From Megaustenia siamemsis (Eukaryota > Mollusca > Gastropoda > Stylommatophora > Ariophantidae): a DNA stretch of 64,000 bases. The notes below the pieces were generated by a model. That model was not told the origin of the DNA. It saw nothing but the letters and a program-made list of their open reading frames with translations, and searched no databases. Below are positions 42,961 through 54,465 of the stretch, piece after piece. The DNA lies in NCBI GenBank assembly GCA_032433765.1, contig JAVIAB010000160.1, forward strand, positions 15,616,307-15,680,306, read 5' to 3'. The number at the start of each line of letters is the position of its first letter. Position 1 is the stretch's first letter. Position numbers and translations under genes: made by a program.

Positions 42961-44639
42961 GAGGAAAATGAATGAATGAATTAATTAACACATTCGATTC
43001 ACTCATGCCTAAGTGATGTATTGTGAATCTCCTGATGCATGGGGTCCGACAGGTCAACGGTCTTACTTCTGGTAGCAGAAAACCCCTTTTCCTGCAAAAT
43101 CGGAAAGATACGGTGGCACGACATGGTGTTCAACACAGAAGTGCTGTTGTGGCAGTGTTTCTTCTCTTAATGCTCTGTCTTCTTTTATGCGTTGAGGAGT
43201 CTACTTCTCGTTGAGGAATCTACTTCTCGTTGAGGAATCTACTTCTAGCAACTTTCTAACTTCTCGAAGAATCTTCTTATAGACTGTTATCTCGTTCTCT
43301 AACTTGTTGACGTTCTTTCATACCTCTGTTGTCTGGAATCTTATTTTATAGACTTTGATAGGCTTTCGTATCTTCTCGCTGACTTGACTTCATTTCATAA
43401 TGTAGAAGCACACATATAAATATATAACTCATCAGCAATTTTGAACAAGTATAAATTAAGTCTTTATTGAAGATCTCCACTTGAATAACAATAGATTGAC
43501 AAAACCTCTGACTCTCTCAACATGTTTCATCTTATATTCCCTTACAATTGTGTTACATGACATAGCCGACAGGCGATAATTATTTGTCAGTAACTTTGTG
43601 ATCGTAAAATGTTCTTAAGTCTATCTAAGTCTTTTCAGTTCCGTGGTTTCCAAGTCTATAAAGTTATGTACGTTTCTAAGTTTACTTGCATATCTACGTT
43701 TCTCTCTGTGTGTCCCTATGTCTGAATTCCCTATGTCCGTGTCTCTCTGTATGTGCCTCTGTGTCTGTATCTTCTAGCCCTGAATGTTGAATGCTTGAAT
43801 GTCTCCCGTTTTTAGTCCGCCTGTAGCCACTCCCTCTGCTATAGATACGACCTCACCTACGTCTGTCCGTCGTCCTATTTCTGTAACCCTGCCTATCTTG
43901 ACCATGTCCATAGTCATATTACTTTAATCGCTTTAGGAGTTCAGTCGACATCTGTCAATCTTCTCAAACATTGTTTTCCCACAATTAAAACCACAACTAG
44001 AACTCCTTCCTTGGCCCTTTGTTCACGTGCGGCCCTCTTTGATCTCCAACTCAGAGAGACTCAATGCGTTACTCACCGCTGAACATAAAGATAACCTGGT
44101 CTTTTAATTACGCCCTTTTTCGGCTTAACTCTGAATGTTACAGGGCCGGGCTAGCCATCCCATATCAGCAGGTGTCTAGAAACCAGTGGCCGCGTCGTTG
44201 CGTTACGCAACTTTGTCGGCCAGAGCAAACATCTGTCTGGCTCAGGGCTGACCACATGTACGCATTTCCCTTGTAATCTTAACGTTGATTACGACCCAGC
44301 GTCCGAGTTTTAACGTATCCTAGCCACTCGTCAAGACTTCCTTAATTTCTACGCCGACTAAAATTATTCTACCTTTCATCGACGGCGTATCGTTTCTTTA
44401 TTCATCCTCTGAAGATTGTTGTTTTCCTCCTCTACTTCGCATTATCCTACATGAATGAGTCAAACTGTCACACTGTAACAATCTGACATTAGCAAACACC
44501 ACTTGCTATGTAGATCCCAGATGGGATGGTCTGTGGTTTACAACCTGGATGAACATCTACGAAAGGAGCTATGTTATGGGGAACTGCGAAATAGTAGATT
44601 ACAATATAAACGATAGACAGACGAAAAGATTCAAGGACG
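42961..44639. other. Unique region without supported gene
   Basis: Contains three short GTTGAGGAATCTACTTCTC-like units at 43188-43245. ORFs of 63-70 codons (43023-43214, 44064-44276) have no recognisable domain. CT-rich stretches near 43660-43900 could be element UTR, but no family was recognised. Confidence 0.35.
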
Positions 44640-45545
44640 CTCAGCAAACAGTAAGAGTACTGCTTAAAGTACCTGTGATAGTATCGGTGATATTATTGAT
44701 GAAAGCACCCGTGATAGTATCAGTTATAGAACTGGTGATCGTACTGCTGCTAGTACCGGTGATAGTACAGCTGAAAGTACCGGTGAGAGTACCGGTGATA
44801 GTACAGCTGATAGTATCGGTGATATTACTGCTGAAAGTACCGGTGATAGTACTGCTAATAGTAGTTCTGATAGTACTGTTGATAGTACCGGTGATATTAC
44901 TGCTGAAAGTACCGGTGATAGTACTGCTAATAGTAGTTCTGATAGTACTGTTGATAGTACCGGTGATAGTACAGCTGATAGTATCGGTGATAGTACTACT
45001 AATATTACAACTGATAGTATTCTGATAGTACCGGTGAGAGTACCGGTGATAGTACTGCTGGTTATTACTACTGAAAGTACTGCTAATAGTACTGCCGATA
45101 GTATCGGTGATAGTACTACTAATATTACTACTGATGGTACTGCTAATAGTATAGCTGACAGTACCGGTGATAGTACTATTAATATTACTACTGATAGTAT
45201 CGGTGATAGTATTACTAATATTACTACTGATAGTACTGCTAATAGTACAGCTGACAGTACCGGTGATAGTACTACTAATATTACTACTGATAGTACTGCT
45301 AATAGTACAGCTGACAGTACCGGTGATAGTACTACTAATATTACTACTGATAGTACTGCTAATAGTACTGCTGATAGTATCGGTGTAGTACTACTAATAT
45401 TACTACTGATATTACTGCTAATAGTACTGCTGATAGTATCGGTGTAGTACTACTAATATTACTACTGATATTACTGCTAATAGTACTGCTGATAGTACCG
45501 GTGATAGTACTACTGATATTACTGCTGATAGTACCGGTGATACTA
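44640..45545. repeat. GATAGTAC 12/15-bp microsatellite-like array
   Basis: About 900 bp of GATAGTACTGCT, GATAGTACCGGT and AATATTACTACT units, with a 63-bp higher-order block repeated several times at 45220-45400. All units are multiples of three, so many frames stay open (STADSTGDSTTNITTDSTAN; VIVLLILLLIVLL). None is considered coding. Confidence 0.92.
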
Positions 45546-45795
45546 CTACATGCCAAGAAGAAAGAAAGAAATAACTGAAATAAGTCTTCATCTTTTTCTC
45601 TCTTTCTCTTCTACCCAATCGAGTATCGAGGGAGATGCAAAGTTCCAGTTCACGCCCTTTTGGCTACTTCAATCATTGTCAAATGATGTAGCGTTTATTG
45701 TGTTGTCTGTCCATTTTACTCTTCCTATTCTCCCTGCTTCTCTCTTACGTTATGCTTCGATTGGTAAATAATCACACGATTGTTCTTTCAAGATG

Positions 45796-46290
45796 GGCAA
45801 ACCAGTTTATTTGTAGCTGACAAGCGACAACAGACAAGAACAGCACTGTAGGCAAACCAGTTTATTTGTAGCTGACAAGCGACAACAGACAAGAACAGCA
45901 CTGTAGGCAAACCAGTTTATTTGTAGCTGACAAGCGACAACAGACAAGAACAGCACTGTAGGCAAACCAGTTTATTTGTAGCTGACAAGCGACAACAGAC
46001 AAGAACAGCACTGTAGGCAAACCAGTTTATTTGTAGCTGACAAGCGACAACAGACAAGAACAGCACTGTAGGCAAACCAGTTTATTTGTAGCTGACAAGC
46101 GACAACAGACAAGAACAGCACTGTAGGCAAACCAGTTTATTTGTAGCTGACAAGCGACAACAGACAAGAACAGCACTGTAGGCAAACCAGTTTATTTGTA
46201 GCTGACAAGCGACAACAGACAAGAACAGCACTGTAGGCAAACCAGTTTATTTGTAGCTGATAAGCGACAACAGACAAGAATAACACTGTA
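45796..46290. repeat. 55-bp minisatellite, 9 near-identical copies
   Basis: Unit begins GGCAAACCAGTTTATTTGTA at 45796, 45851, 45906 and every 55 bp to 46236. I see no differences until the last unit (GCTGATAAGC, AATAACACTGT). Uniformity means very recent expansion or an assembly collapse/expansion. Confidence 0.95.
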
Positions 46291-46350
46291 TGCTGTAGAA
46301 ATATGGTTTTACAGAAGAATGTTGAGAATAGCATGGACAGATAATATGTT
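46291..46350 (+). mobile_element. LINE scrap (ASRPGT family)
   Basis: Forward frame VEIWFYRRMLRIAWTDN matches VEMWFYRRMLRKSWTAT at 47540. About 60 bp only. Confidence 0.6.
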
Positions 46351-46424
46351 ATATACGTGCATATGAAATAATATGAAAGCTGAAAAGTAAACAGAAACCT
46401 CAATTTTTGTACAAAATCAACATC

Positions 46425-46790
46425 ATCATGTTCCATATCAGTTGGCGTAGGAGATCATGTCCTTCTACAAATCTGTATCCACGGTGTAGTTACCGTATCA
46501 GTTCTGATGTTGACTGTTTTCCGTGCCACGACACCAAGCTATCTAGTATGTTCTCTCTTTGTCGTCGCCCCCTTGTCCAACGTTCCTCTTCTCACGATGT
46601 GCCAGCGAAAATGTCGATTGTTTCTTTCTAATGCTCTTTTGAAGCTCCCTTTTTTGTGCTGGCCTCTTTGAGAATGTCCTCTTTGGTTTTTTAGCTGTCC
46701 GGAGAACTTTCAGCATTGAACTGCAAAATCGCATCTCTGTTTCCTCTAATTGTCTTTCCATTTTTTTTTGTCTACTGTCCATGATTCAAG
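46425..46790 (-). mobile_element. LINE 3' tail (YANRYGT family)
   Basis: Plus strand has AGTTGGCGTAGGAGATCATG and CCACGACACCAAGCTATCTA. The minus frame keeps MRFCSSMLKVLRTAKKPKRTF and KRELQKSIRKKQSTFS. Diverged copy. Confidence 0.75.
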
Positions 46791-47429
46791 TATATACACA
46801 ATTTATATTGTACAACCGATATTTTACACAATAGGGAATGAGATGAGAGAAATGGTGAGCATGCGTTCACCGCAATAAAAAATACATTAGAATAACGATA
46901 TTCTCGAAAAAATATATTTTGTCAAAACTGATTTACGATGTTAACTATTACCTTGGTATTTCGTGTGAATGGTAATTCTGTTTCCTGTCACAAGTAAAAC
47001 ATCTCTTTTCTTGACGAGCGCCTGTCTGTGTTCAGCAAAAAAATATACACAGTGACTGGATGCTAATCTCATAATTATAGATTGTACACAGGTGGTGAGA
47101 ATCGAACTAGACTCACTTCTTGTTTTCGTCGTGTTTTCCTATTGGCTGATGTTGTCGTCACGTGTCTTATTGTTTAACATTGACAACAGCCACTGCTTAT
47201 ACCCCCTCCCCAAACCATGACGATGCAAAATTTCGGTGTTTATTGATCCCAACAAAAAACACGCTCAGTGTTTAATCTGTGTGTGCTCACTAAAGTAAAA
47301 TAATCAAAAAGACAAGAAACAAATATCGTTACGAAACATATATAACCCTTTCTCTGGGGTCGGTGAATGAGGAATAAAACCTGGATACCAAGGTTCGTTA
47401 CCAAGAGATTATCAAATTACCATGTCTAT
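46791..47429. other. No recognisable feature
   Basis: Unique AT-rich sequence; nothing recognised. Confidence 0.35.
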
Positions 47430-47852
47430 TTCAGTTCTGAAGAGTTCTTAAATGGTATTTAGAGGCAGTCTTAACATATGGATGTGAATCATGGGCAATA
47501 GGACAACAAACAAGAAAATCACTGGAGTCTGTAGAAATGTGGTTTTACAGAAGAATGTTGAGAAAATCATGGACAGCTACGAAGAGTAATGAAAATATTC
47601 TGAAAGAGGTCAAAGCAAAAAGAGATCTAATTTCCAACATTAGGAAGAAACAATCATCATTTTTTGGCCATGTAATGAGAAGAGAACTGGAATATATTGT
47701 AACAACTGGGAAATTTGAGGAACGAAGAGATAGAGGAAAGCAAAGAGAAAAAATACCAGACAGCTCACAATTATAACTGTTGAGATCAAAAGTTATGGAG
47801 AGACATGATCACCTACGCCAGTAGGCCCGGTACTTGATGATGATGATGATTT
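47430..47852 (+). mobile_element. LINE 3' fragment (ASRPGT family)
   Basis: Forward: VLTYGCESWAIGQQTRKS, VEMWFYRRMLRKSWTATKSN, KRDLISNIRKKQSSFFGHVM, then REKIPDS. The 3' terminus ACCTACGCCAGTAGGCCCGG is followed by (TGATGATGA). The ORF at 47537-47776 is the readable part; a deletion precedes the end. Confidence 0.85.
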
Positions 47853-47879
47853 CAGCTTCACTATTTTAAAGCAATAAAG

Positions 47880-48345
47880 CGTTTGAGTTATTGAGTTATT
47901 TGCGGGTGATCATCATTGCACTCCGAACATATCCATATGTGCTCAGATCCCCTTCTCGGCATGTCTCGAAGTGTCCAGCGACTGACGACTCCAGTTCTAT
48001 GTTGGTTGACAAGTCTTATAGGGCTACTAAGTTTCTCGTTTCTGGCTGTGCCCATCTTAACTCCCATCTCTTTCATTTGAAGGAGTGACGTGGACTCATG
48101 GTTGTCGAAGTCCTGTGCCCTTCCCACATCTAGGAGAGTTTTGATGACATGTGCCCGATCCGTTGGTTGCCCGTCATCAACGACAGAACAGCTGGCCAAC
48201 ATGTCCGCACTTTCATTTCCCCGTACTCCCGCAAGCCCTGGGACGTAGACAAAGTTGACCCTACGTATTTTTGACTTCAGCAATGACAGAACCATAGATT
48301 TTAGAAGCAGCGATCTCTGCAATATGTGCCATTTTGGCACTCAAG
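47880..48345 (-). mobile_element. LINE RNase H C-terminal fragment (GVVSRWT family)
   Basis: The 150-codon minus frame contains KIRRVNFVYVPGLAGVRGNE, SADMLA (last RNase H box), CSVVDDGQPTDRAHVIKTLL and GVVSRWTLRDMPRRGSEHIW, then CSECNDDHPQITQ and a stop. It is the RNase H and zinc-finger-like end of a non-LTR element, 5'-truncated. Its relative is at 16822-17110 (+). Confidence 0.82.
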
Positions 48346-48420
48346 GTTTCTGTTTTTGAGATTGTAGTTTTGCCCTATGTGTCGTCTTCGGCTCGAAAGG
48401 ACAATAGATAGAGAATTACT
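48346..48420 (+). mobile_element. RTE-like LINE 3' terminal stub
   Basis: TTTGCCCTATGTGTCGTCTT, CGGCTCGAAAGGACAATAGA and TAGAGA match the 3' terminus of the 59930-63095 family (GCCCTATGGG..CGGCTCGAAAGGTCAATAG). Confidence 0.6.
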
Positions 48421-48540
48421 CTACCCAATGCCTGCGTACAGAGCCCGCCTCAACTTTTCTTATCGTGCTCATCGAATCACTCAGTATACAGGCGTTGGTG
48501 TAGCGTTTGTGTACTTTACGAACTGTTGAATACCTAAAAT
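48421..48540 (-). repeat. Dispersed repeat, mate at 14145-14268 (+)
   Basis: Reverse complement of the repeat beside the DDE transposon, about 110 bp, diverged. Unknown family. Confidence 0.6.
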
Positions 48541-48600
48541 GTGCCGTAGTCATGGACAAATATATTCACTAATACCACTTATGTTTTTATTGTATACTGA

Positions 48601-48802
48601 CTCTTAGCCATACCTCAGTGGCTAATTTACTCGCTTCCTGATCAATTGGTCCGGGTTCGATATCCCAGGAAGTGGCGAGTTTTTGGTGTGTGGGCCGACA
48701 AAGCTCCAGTTCAACCAGCCTTTAAAAATAGGTACCAAAGATTGTTTCTGGGAAGTAAAAGTGGCCTGACTTTCGACAATATCACCCAAAATTGTGCCGT
48801 TA
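48601..48802 (+). mobile_element. tRNA-derived SINE, divergent subfamily
   Basis: A box near TACCTCAGTGGCTAA and B box GGGTTCGATATCCC, then a body aligning with the main SINE family (AACCAGCCTTTAAAAATAGG, GTACCAAAG, TTCTGGGAAGTAAAAGTGGC, ATCACCCAAAATTGTGCC). It ends in poly-A/AAAGTAAAG, where the next SINE begins in the opposite direction. Confidence 0.72.
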
Positions 48803-48892
48803 AAAAAAAGTAAAGAACCCCGTCACGCCAAGTGGCGTATAGTAAATATGGTGTTAGTGACCATAAATTTTGCAGACCTTCAGCTTTACATC
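48803..48892 (-). mobile_element. SINE 3' fragment, tail to tail with the previous SINE
   Basis: AAAGTAAAGAACCCCGTCAC, GCCAAGTGGCGTATAG and TTTTGCAGACCTTCAGC match the 3' body of the 2952-3211 copy. Head and mid-body are absent. Confidence 0.8.
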
Positions 48893-48919
48893 AAAAGACT
48901 TTATAAACACCCTGTAATA

Positions 48920-49195
48920 TCACCATCAGGGGATTGGTTAGTCTCGAGGCACGACGCCGGCCCTCCAGACAGAGAGGTTGTCGGTTCAAATTTTTATTTA
49001 TTATTTCTTTCTGCTGCAACAACCCCTGGTCTCAGTAGCGAGGCCACGTCAATTACTCATCGACGGAAAAAATATGAGTACCTCCGAAGTCGGAGTTATC
49101 TGCCTGTGCGGCGAGGGACCCTGTGCACAAGGCTGCCTGGAGAAAAAATGGATCAACACGCAAAATTCAGTTCCTAGTCTCTAGGGACTTCGTCA
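48920..49195 (+). mobile_element. Possible further tRNA-like SINE
   Basis: GGGGATTGGTTAGTCTCGAG, a variable region and GGTTCAAAT resemble a tRNA with a long variable arm. The downstream sequence is not shared with the other SINEs here. A single copy, so family status is unproven. Confidence 0.35.
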
Positions 49196-49737
49196 GAGGT
49201 AAAAGTTGGCGAACGAAAAAAGAAAATATACTCATCAACACGAGGTCATATCTATTTATATGCGCACAGTGCATCACTTGCTTATGTTTATCTCTCAGCA
49301 TTTCAAATGTAACATATTCTCAAAGACAAAACAGGAATGTCGAATTCTTTTAATATGCAATACAATCAAACAAATCCTTCACCCATTCATGATAGCATGT
49401 GTATTTAATCAAACAAATCCTTCAACTAGACCATGCAATCACAAGTAACACTTACAGCATTTCATTAACAACAATCAGCGTTTCCTATCGCACTGCAACA
49501 CATACTGAATGACATACATATTTATGATTCAGGAGTGAGAAATGACAGCACTTATTTTAGCAGGTACTTTAAGCAGAATGACAAGACCTACTCACACTGA
49601 ATCCATCTATCAACAACACTGGGGACATTATCCCAGCTTAAGTAAACCTATACAGACATAAAATGCTGTACAAGAGTAAACCTGTGGCAATACTTCATTA
49701 GTAGATCAATACATAGACAGTCAGTAGCAGCTGCCAC
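49196..49737. other. No recognisable feature
   Basis: AT-rich unique sequence with short ORFs lacking domains. Confidence 0.35.
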
Positions 49738-50035
49738 TGTGAACCAAGGCATTTGCTTGAGTTCTAGTAATTAAAGGTTTCCCATAATTTACCCACCATT
49801 TGTTTTGCAGTTATTTTCATCATGGCAGTTTATCAACTTGCCAAATAATCTATTCAGCTTATAATACAATTGGCTTGAAATAAGTCAACGTGTCATAAAA
49901 GGTCACTGAAGAGTGAACACAACATTTGTTGTATGCAACTTAGTCCTAGGTATATCCAGGGAAAACAAAATCAATGATAAATGCTCACAAATGCATCAAC
50001 AAAAATATAACAGCGAATAGACTGAAATAGTCTGA
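49738..50035 (+). repeat. Dispersed repeat, mate at 54924-55252
   Basis: Shares TTGCCAAATAATCTATTCAG, GTGTCATAAAAGGTCACTGA and CAGGGAAAACAAAATCAATG with 54924-55252 in the same orientation, with indels of 20-30 bp. No ORF or tRNA-like head. Unknown element; the two copies are followed by different sequences. Confidence 0.75.
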
Positions 50036-50059
50036 CTCTTGAAACAACAAAGAAATCCT

Positions 50060-50630
50060 AACAGCACTAAAAACCCCAGAACCAACGAGCTAGATGTCCT
50101 GTGAACAACTCTAGAGCAACTGTGCAATAACTTCCAGAGAAGGACATCCAGAAGATACCATCACAGTGTACAATTTTACGGAAACGAATGTGCAGACAAA
50201 CTAGCTAAGGAGGGAGGGAGCTTACCACAAGAGAATCATCTAGTCGCTACAATGAAGCCAGATCCATCATCAAAGTCCAGTACCATGAAAATGGAAACAA
50301 GAACACCCAAAGTGTAACAAGAGGGAAGGATACCTCCAACTATCAAAGAGAGATCAAGTCATCATACTTAGCCTATGCACTGGCCACAATAGGATGAAAA
50401 ACATGTTCATCAAACTCAAAATAGGAAACACCAGTCAAAGTCGCTGTATCCTGGATAACATGACAACAAAACATGTTTTACAGTATTGCCCCCAGCACAG
50501 AGGCCTGAGGAGGTCACCTCCCAGGAAAAGAAACAGTACACCTGAATGACTGAAACAGACAACTGCCTTCGTAATAGAGTCTGGAGTCCTAGTCTAAATG
50601 AGCCATGATTGCAGAAAAAAAAAGAAAAAA
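50060..50630 (+). mobile_element. Ancient copy of the RNase H-bearing LINE
   Basis: Forward translation in broken frames follows 10436-11374: LTALKTPEPTS, then ETNVQTN, LRREGA, then RNA-level matches to GHNRMRNHMF (GGCCACAATAGGATGAAAAA) and the HVLQDCPQ region. Numerous stops. Confidence 0.7.
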
Positions 50631-50759
50631 CTAAGAATAATGTGTATAAGACAATAAAGGATGCAGACACCAAATTCAGGACTGAATAGAAGCAATCATG
50701 ATAGCACTGGTCAAATAAAAGTTTCCCTGCCGAGACAGAAAAATCAGCATGAAATAAGA

Positions 50760-51140
50760 CTAATACAGTAAGTAAAACCTATATCTTTATATGCCTGTGA
50801 GACAGGGACATTGAAAGCTGGACTACAATAGCATTAATAGATCTGCTAAGCTACCTATACACCAAAAATAGCTAATATAGACATCTCTAATGGGACAATC
50901 CATAAGTAAATAAATTGTTCATCATGTCAATCTATTAATTTGTGTTCAGAGGAGCACAACTAGATGGTCTGGCCATGTATCACAATCAACAGATCAAGCA
51001 AAGGATAACAAGCCAGGGCACAGTTAATGATCAGTGAAAGAAAGACAGTCAAGAATGAACAGATATTATCTTTGTAAGTTGATCTCTGGCAGACAGGGAA
51101 GAAATGGTTTGTGCGTTGCAACTTTTGGAGGCGAATTTAC
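50760..51140 (+). mobile_element. Highly decayed LINE C-terminal region
   Basis: Broken forward frames read TRWSGHVSQSTDQAKDNKPG, resembling the KLRWFGHVSRS...AKTI region of animal LINEs, preceded by a CETGTLKAG-like thumb remnant. Weak but ordered matches. Confidence 0.45.
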
Positions 51141-51306
51141 AAACGATGATTCCCAAGCATATTTCTTCATGAACTGAAATCAGTTTCAAAACTTAATAGA
51201 CTGCTTAATTATTGCAGCATTTAAAACAAAAACAAAAAAATCACAGACAAGTTATAAATACTTCCAATGAGCAATAATCCTATTGTAAACCAAGATTTCT
51301 CACAAT

Positions 51307-51407
51307 CATCATCATGTGCCATACCAGTTGGCGTAGGCCATCATGTCCTTCCACAAATCCACATTCTTCTATCTACAGTGCATCGTATCAATTCTGTTGT
51401 TGTTTTC
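51307..51407 (-). mobile_element. LINE 3' stub (YANRYGT family), 9-bp TSD
   Basis: ATCATCATGTGCCATACCAG, then TTGGCGTAGGCCATCATGTC and TCTACAGTGCATCGTATCAA. The repeat TCTCACAAT occurs at 51298-51306 and 51408-51416. Only 101 bp was inserted. Confidence 0.78.
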
Positions 51408-51416
51408 TCTCACAAT

Positions 51417-51765
51417 AGATAAACAATTAAATGGCCAATAGTAGCTTGTTGATTTTCCCTACCTTATTGTCCTTAGAAAAGGTGGGTGGTGGTGGGATGT
51501 ATAGCTGTTAAAATATTGGATGGTACAGCTTATTGCCTACTTCACTATAAATGGTCATCTTTGCAATTCTGCGTACGCTTTATTTTTGTACAATTTTATG
51601 TGTACATGAACTTAAGAAGATATTAATGTGGAAAGTCACAAAAGTGGTTTGTTTCCTCATACAGTTTGTTTGTATGGCATTTATTTATTGATGGACTGTT
51701 GGCATACATGTTGTGAGCAGACATGAGAGTTGGATGAATGTTATGGTCAGATATGAGTTTCATTC
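51417..51765. other. No recognisable feature
   Basis: Nothing recognised. Confidence 0.35.
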
Positions 51766-52165
51766 TATGGACTTCCTATCAATATGGCGGATAGGTGGCA
51801 GGAACCACTGACGTTCAGTCTGAAAAGTGTTCCTTGTTGCAGTTTCCTCATATTCCAAGTCCAGCTAGATGCCGGAGCTACTGCGTTTAGTGCTCTGTGT
51901 TTTTCATCAGGATCGTGTTTCGATATTCCGATTGCTTATGATGAATGATGATATTGTATGACAGACAGTTTGGATGCATTCACTTCCGGTGCAGCTTGGC
52001 TCTATGTCTTTTGGTGTGTGCTGTGGCTGCTATGATGGGGGACTGCAGCTGCCTTTCTTTGTCTGGATCATTCAGTGAGATGAGAAGTTAATTTGGATGA
52101 TTCCACTGGCACAGGCAGTTGAGCAATTATGGATTTTAATTCGTTTGTAGTGATACGGGGGCCTT
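51766..52165 (+). repeat. Dispersed repeat, mate at 18683-19096
   Basis: Colinear with 18683-19096, including AATATGGCGGATAGG, GAAAAGTGTTCCTTGTTGCA and the start MDFNSFVVI at about 52129. The match stops shortly after that start. Possible LINE 5' UTR. Confidence 0.7.
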
Positions 52166-52608
52166 CAACTAACTACAACTATTATTTATTTATGAAAATC
52201 CCATAGAATTTACGGCTATTCATTCCAACCCATATGAAAGGTATGCTCTCCTCAGTTTCCTCTTAAAATAAATAATTTACAATTATCATTAATGTCACCA
52301 AATTCATTAACAATACAGTAGTCCGTGGTTCAATTTCCACAACAGGTTACCCTGCCAGTTAATAAAAGGTTAAATAACTTGTTAGAATTGGTATGTAAAA
52401 ATGTATATAATTTTACAGAACAACTTTTGTATCTGGAGATAGATGAGGTAAAATATAAACAACATACATCTAATTTAGATTGATTTATGTAAATGAAATT
52501 CTTGAAACATTAATATAAAATGAAGCAGCCACTATAAAATATATATTGGGTGAATGATACTTTGTATATTTGATACAAAAATGAAGTGGTGACAAAATTA
52601 TTTCACCT
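52166..52608. other. No recognisable feature
   Basis: AT-rich; nothing recognised. Confidence 0.35.
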
Positions 52609-52621
52609 GAACAAGTCAAGT

Positions 52622-52851
52622 CATCATCATCATCGAGTGCCTTCTCCGCAACGAAGGTTGGCTACCATGGATCGCCACTCTACTCTGTTTCTTGCTTTGA
52701 TGATGCAGGTTGTCATAGATTGACTTGACCATCTTTTGATGTTACTCGTCCATGTTAGTCTTGGTCTGCCTCTGCCTCTTTTACCTTGTATTTTCCCTTC
52801 CAATATTACTTTTAGTAGGCTGTTCTGTCTTTTAACATGCCCCAAAAATTA
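52622..52851 (-). mobile_element. LINE 3' stub (RCGDGTQ family), 13-bp TSD
   Basis: Flanked by GAACAAGTCAAGT at 52609-52621 and 52852-52864. The minus frame (71 codons) reads GHVKRQNSLLKVILEGKIQG, RGRGRPRLTWTSNIKRW and RVEWRSMVANLRCGEGTR, then a (TGA)n tail. It is 5'-truncated to 230 bp. Confidence 0.92.
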
Positions 52852-52879
52852 GAACAAGTCAAGTACACAAAAGAAATCC

Positions 52880-53245
52880 TGAAACTAGCAATAAACAATA
52901 ACCTTCATCTAGCTATTGTCCTTTGAAGCTGAAGACAGCACATAGGGCAGAGGGTCTAGACTATATGTTCAATAATCTGTGTTATCAAGTGTCAGATCTT
53001 GCACAGGACCCACATTGTATCTCACCACACACCCCTGTTTTTCTGGGTGAGCCGCTCAATCTCAACAAGGGAACTGATGCCTGCTGCCTCAGACCTCAGT
53101 TTTAATTTTAGTTTTTCTCTAGGTCAGCCTCTTTTTCTGTTACCCTCTGGTTCCCATTTGAGGATTTGCTTAGAGATTCTCTTGTTAATAACTATTAGAG
53201 GGGAGGTAAAAGAGACCAGGGTAATGCCACAGTGATGGTAGTAGG
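52880..53245 (-). mobile_element. Decayed LINE 3' end
   Basis: Minus strand in broken frames gives GRPRE-like and EAAGISSLVEI-like segments, and a terminus TCTGCCCTATGTGCTGTCTT, TCAGCTTCAAAGGACAATAG. This resembles the 3' end of the RTE-like family but is strongly diverged. Confidence 0.45.
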
Positions 53246-53645
53246 TCAGTCACATAAGGTAATCTGTAAAGACAGCGGCATCCCAAACCAGAAGAGGTGG
53301 AACAACCTTGCTGCCTTACAAGATAAATCTCATATGCACATATACAAATGGGGGGAAAAAAAAAGAAAGTAAGAACACTTTGAGTGTGACATAGTAGGAA
53401 TATTGTGTTCCCCCATATTTTTTGATCATCTGCACATTTTTGGAAGTCTCTGATCAGGACTGAACCAGACTGCTTGCCCTCAGCTGCCTAGTTTATTAAT
53501 CACAGGCAGACATATTTTCTGACTGGTCTTTGAGGATTCATGTTAGAACCACACATTTCTTCTGAGGAAAGTAGGTCAGTTTGGCGTCAATGCCAATCAC
53601 ATTGCATACATGCACACATAAATAATTCACACAAATCGCAAACCC
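53246..53645. other. No recognisable feature
   Basis: Nothing recognised. Confidence 0.35.
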
Positions 53646-53649
53646 ATTA

Positions 53650-54180
53650 AAAAGCTTCAGAGTTTAAATATCTAATAGCAACATTCACAAAAGATGGAAG
53701 GATGAAGAAAGAGATCAATGTTAGTTATGAAGCCAACCAAGTATTGGTACAAATATCACCAGTTCTTGACATAAACCAGCATCATTAAACATCTGATACA
53801 GAGTATTTTTATACCTACCCTGTACTAAATGTGTCAAACAGGGACACTTACAGTAAATCACAAGCATACACTGATCACTACAGAAATGAGATGTCTAAGA
53901 AGAGTGTTAGGAGTGTCACTAAACGGCTGACAATGAAATGAGAATATAGAGAAAGGTTTGGGCCAATCTTTCACTAAATAAAAACTAAACCACAATTGAA
54001 ATGATCTGGCCACCTCCAAAGAATGCCTGAAAAAGCCTGACCTTTCAAGGCATACACTAAGTAAGTGGATGTAGGCCAGGAGAAAGACTGAAAAAACATA
54101 TGGTGGGATGAGATACACTGCAACAACACAAGTTGACTATCCAAGAGTCCTCAAGCCTACTTGACAGTGGAGAAGATAAC
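53650..54180 (+). mobile_element. Decayed LINE RT end and C-terminus
   Basis: Broken forward frames: FKYLIATFTKDGRMKKEINV, then a TEMRCLRRV-like stretch and WSGHLQRMPEKA. These are in the order of the LINE region after the YADD box (FKYLG..F..DGR, RCLRR, GHL.RMP). Several stops and frameshifts. Confidence 0.6.
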
Positions 54181-54354
54181 ACTCCCACCAAATCTGATAA
54201 AACAGAAGGAACGATAATGATAGCCAGATCATTTAATTTATTACTTCTTTTAGTAATGGACAAAGAAATATATAATATATAGATACATAGAGAGGTATAT
54301 TCATCTCCTGCAAGCAAATGTATTCTTCTAACATTAGGACATTCATTTACATCA

Positions 54355-54465
54355 TGGCAAGACAAAAGAAGGCAAGACAAAAGATGGCAAGCCAAAAGAA
54401 GGCAAGACAAAAGAAGGCAAGACAAAAGATGGCAAGACAAAAGAAGGCAAGACAAAAGAAAACAT
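54355..54465. repeat. 15-bp tandem repeat
   Basis: About eight copies of GCAAGACAAAAGAAG with GAAG/GATG variants. Minus ORF LLSCLLLSC repeats are artefacts. Confidence 0.9.

Noticed and set aside
44549..45618. Threonine/serine- and valine/leucine-rich ORFs on both strands
   Set aside because: 12/15-bp array, all unit lengths multiples of three.
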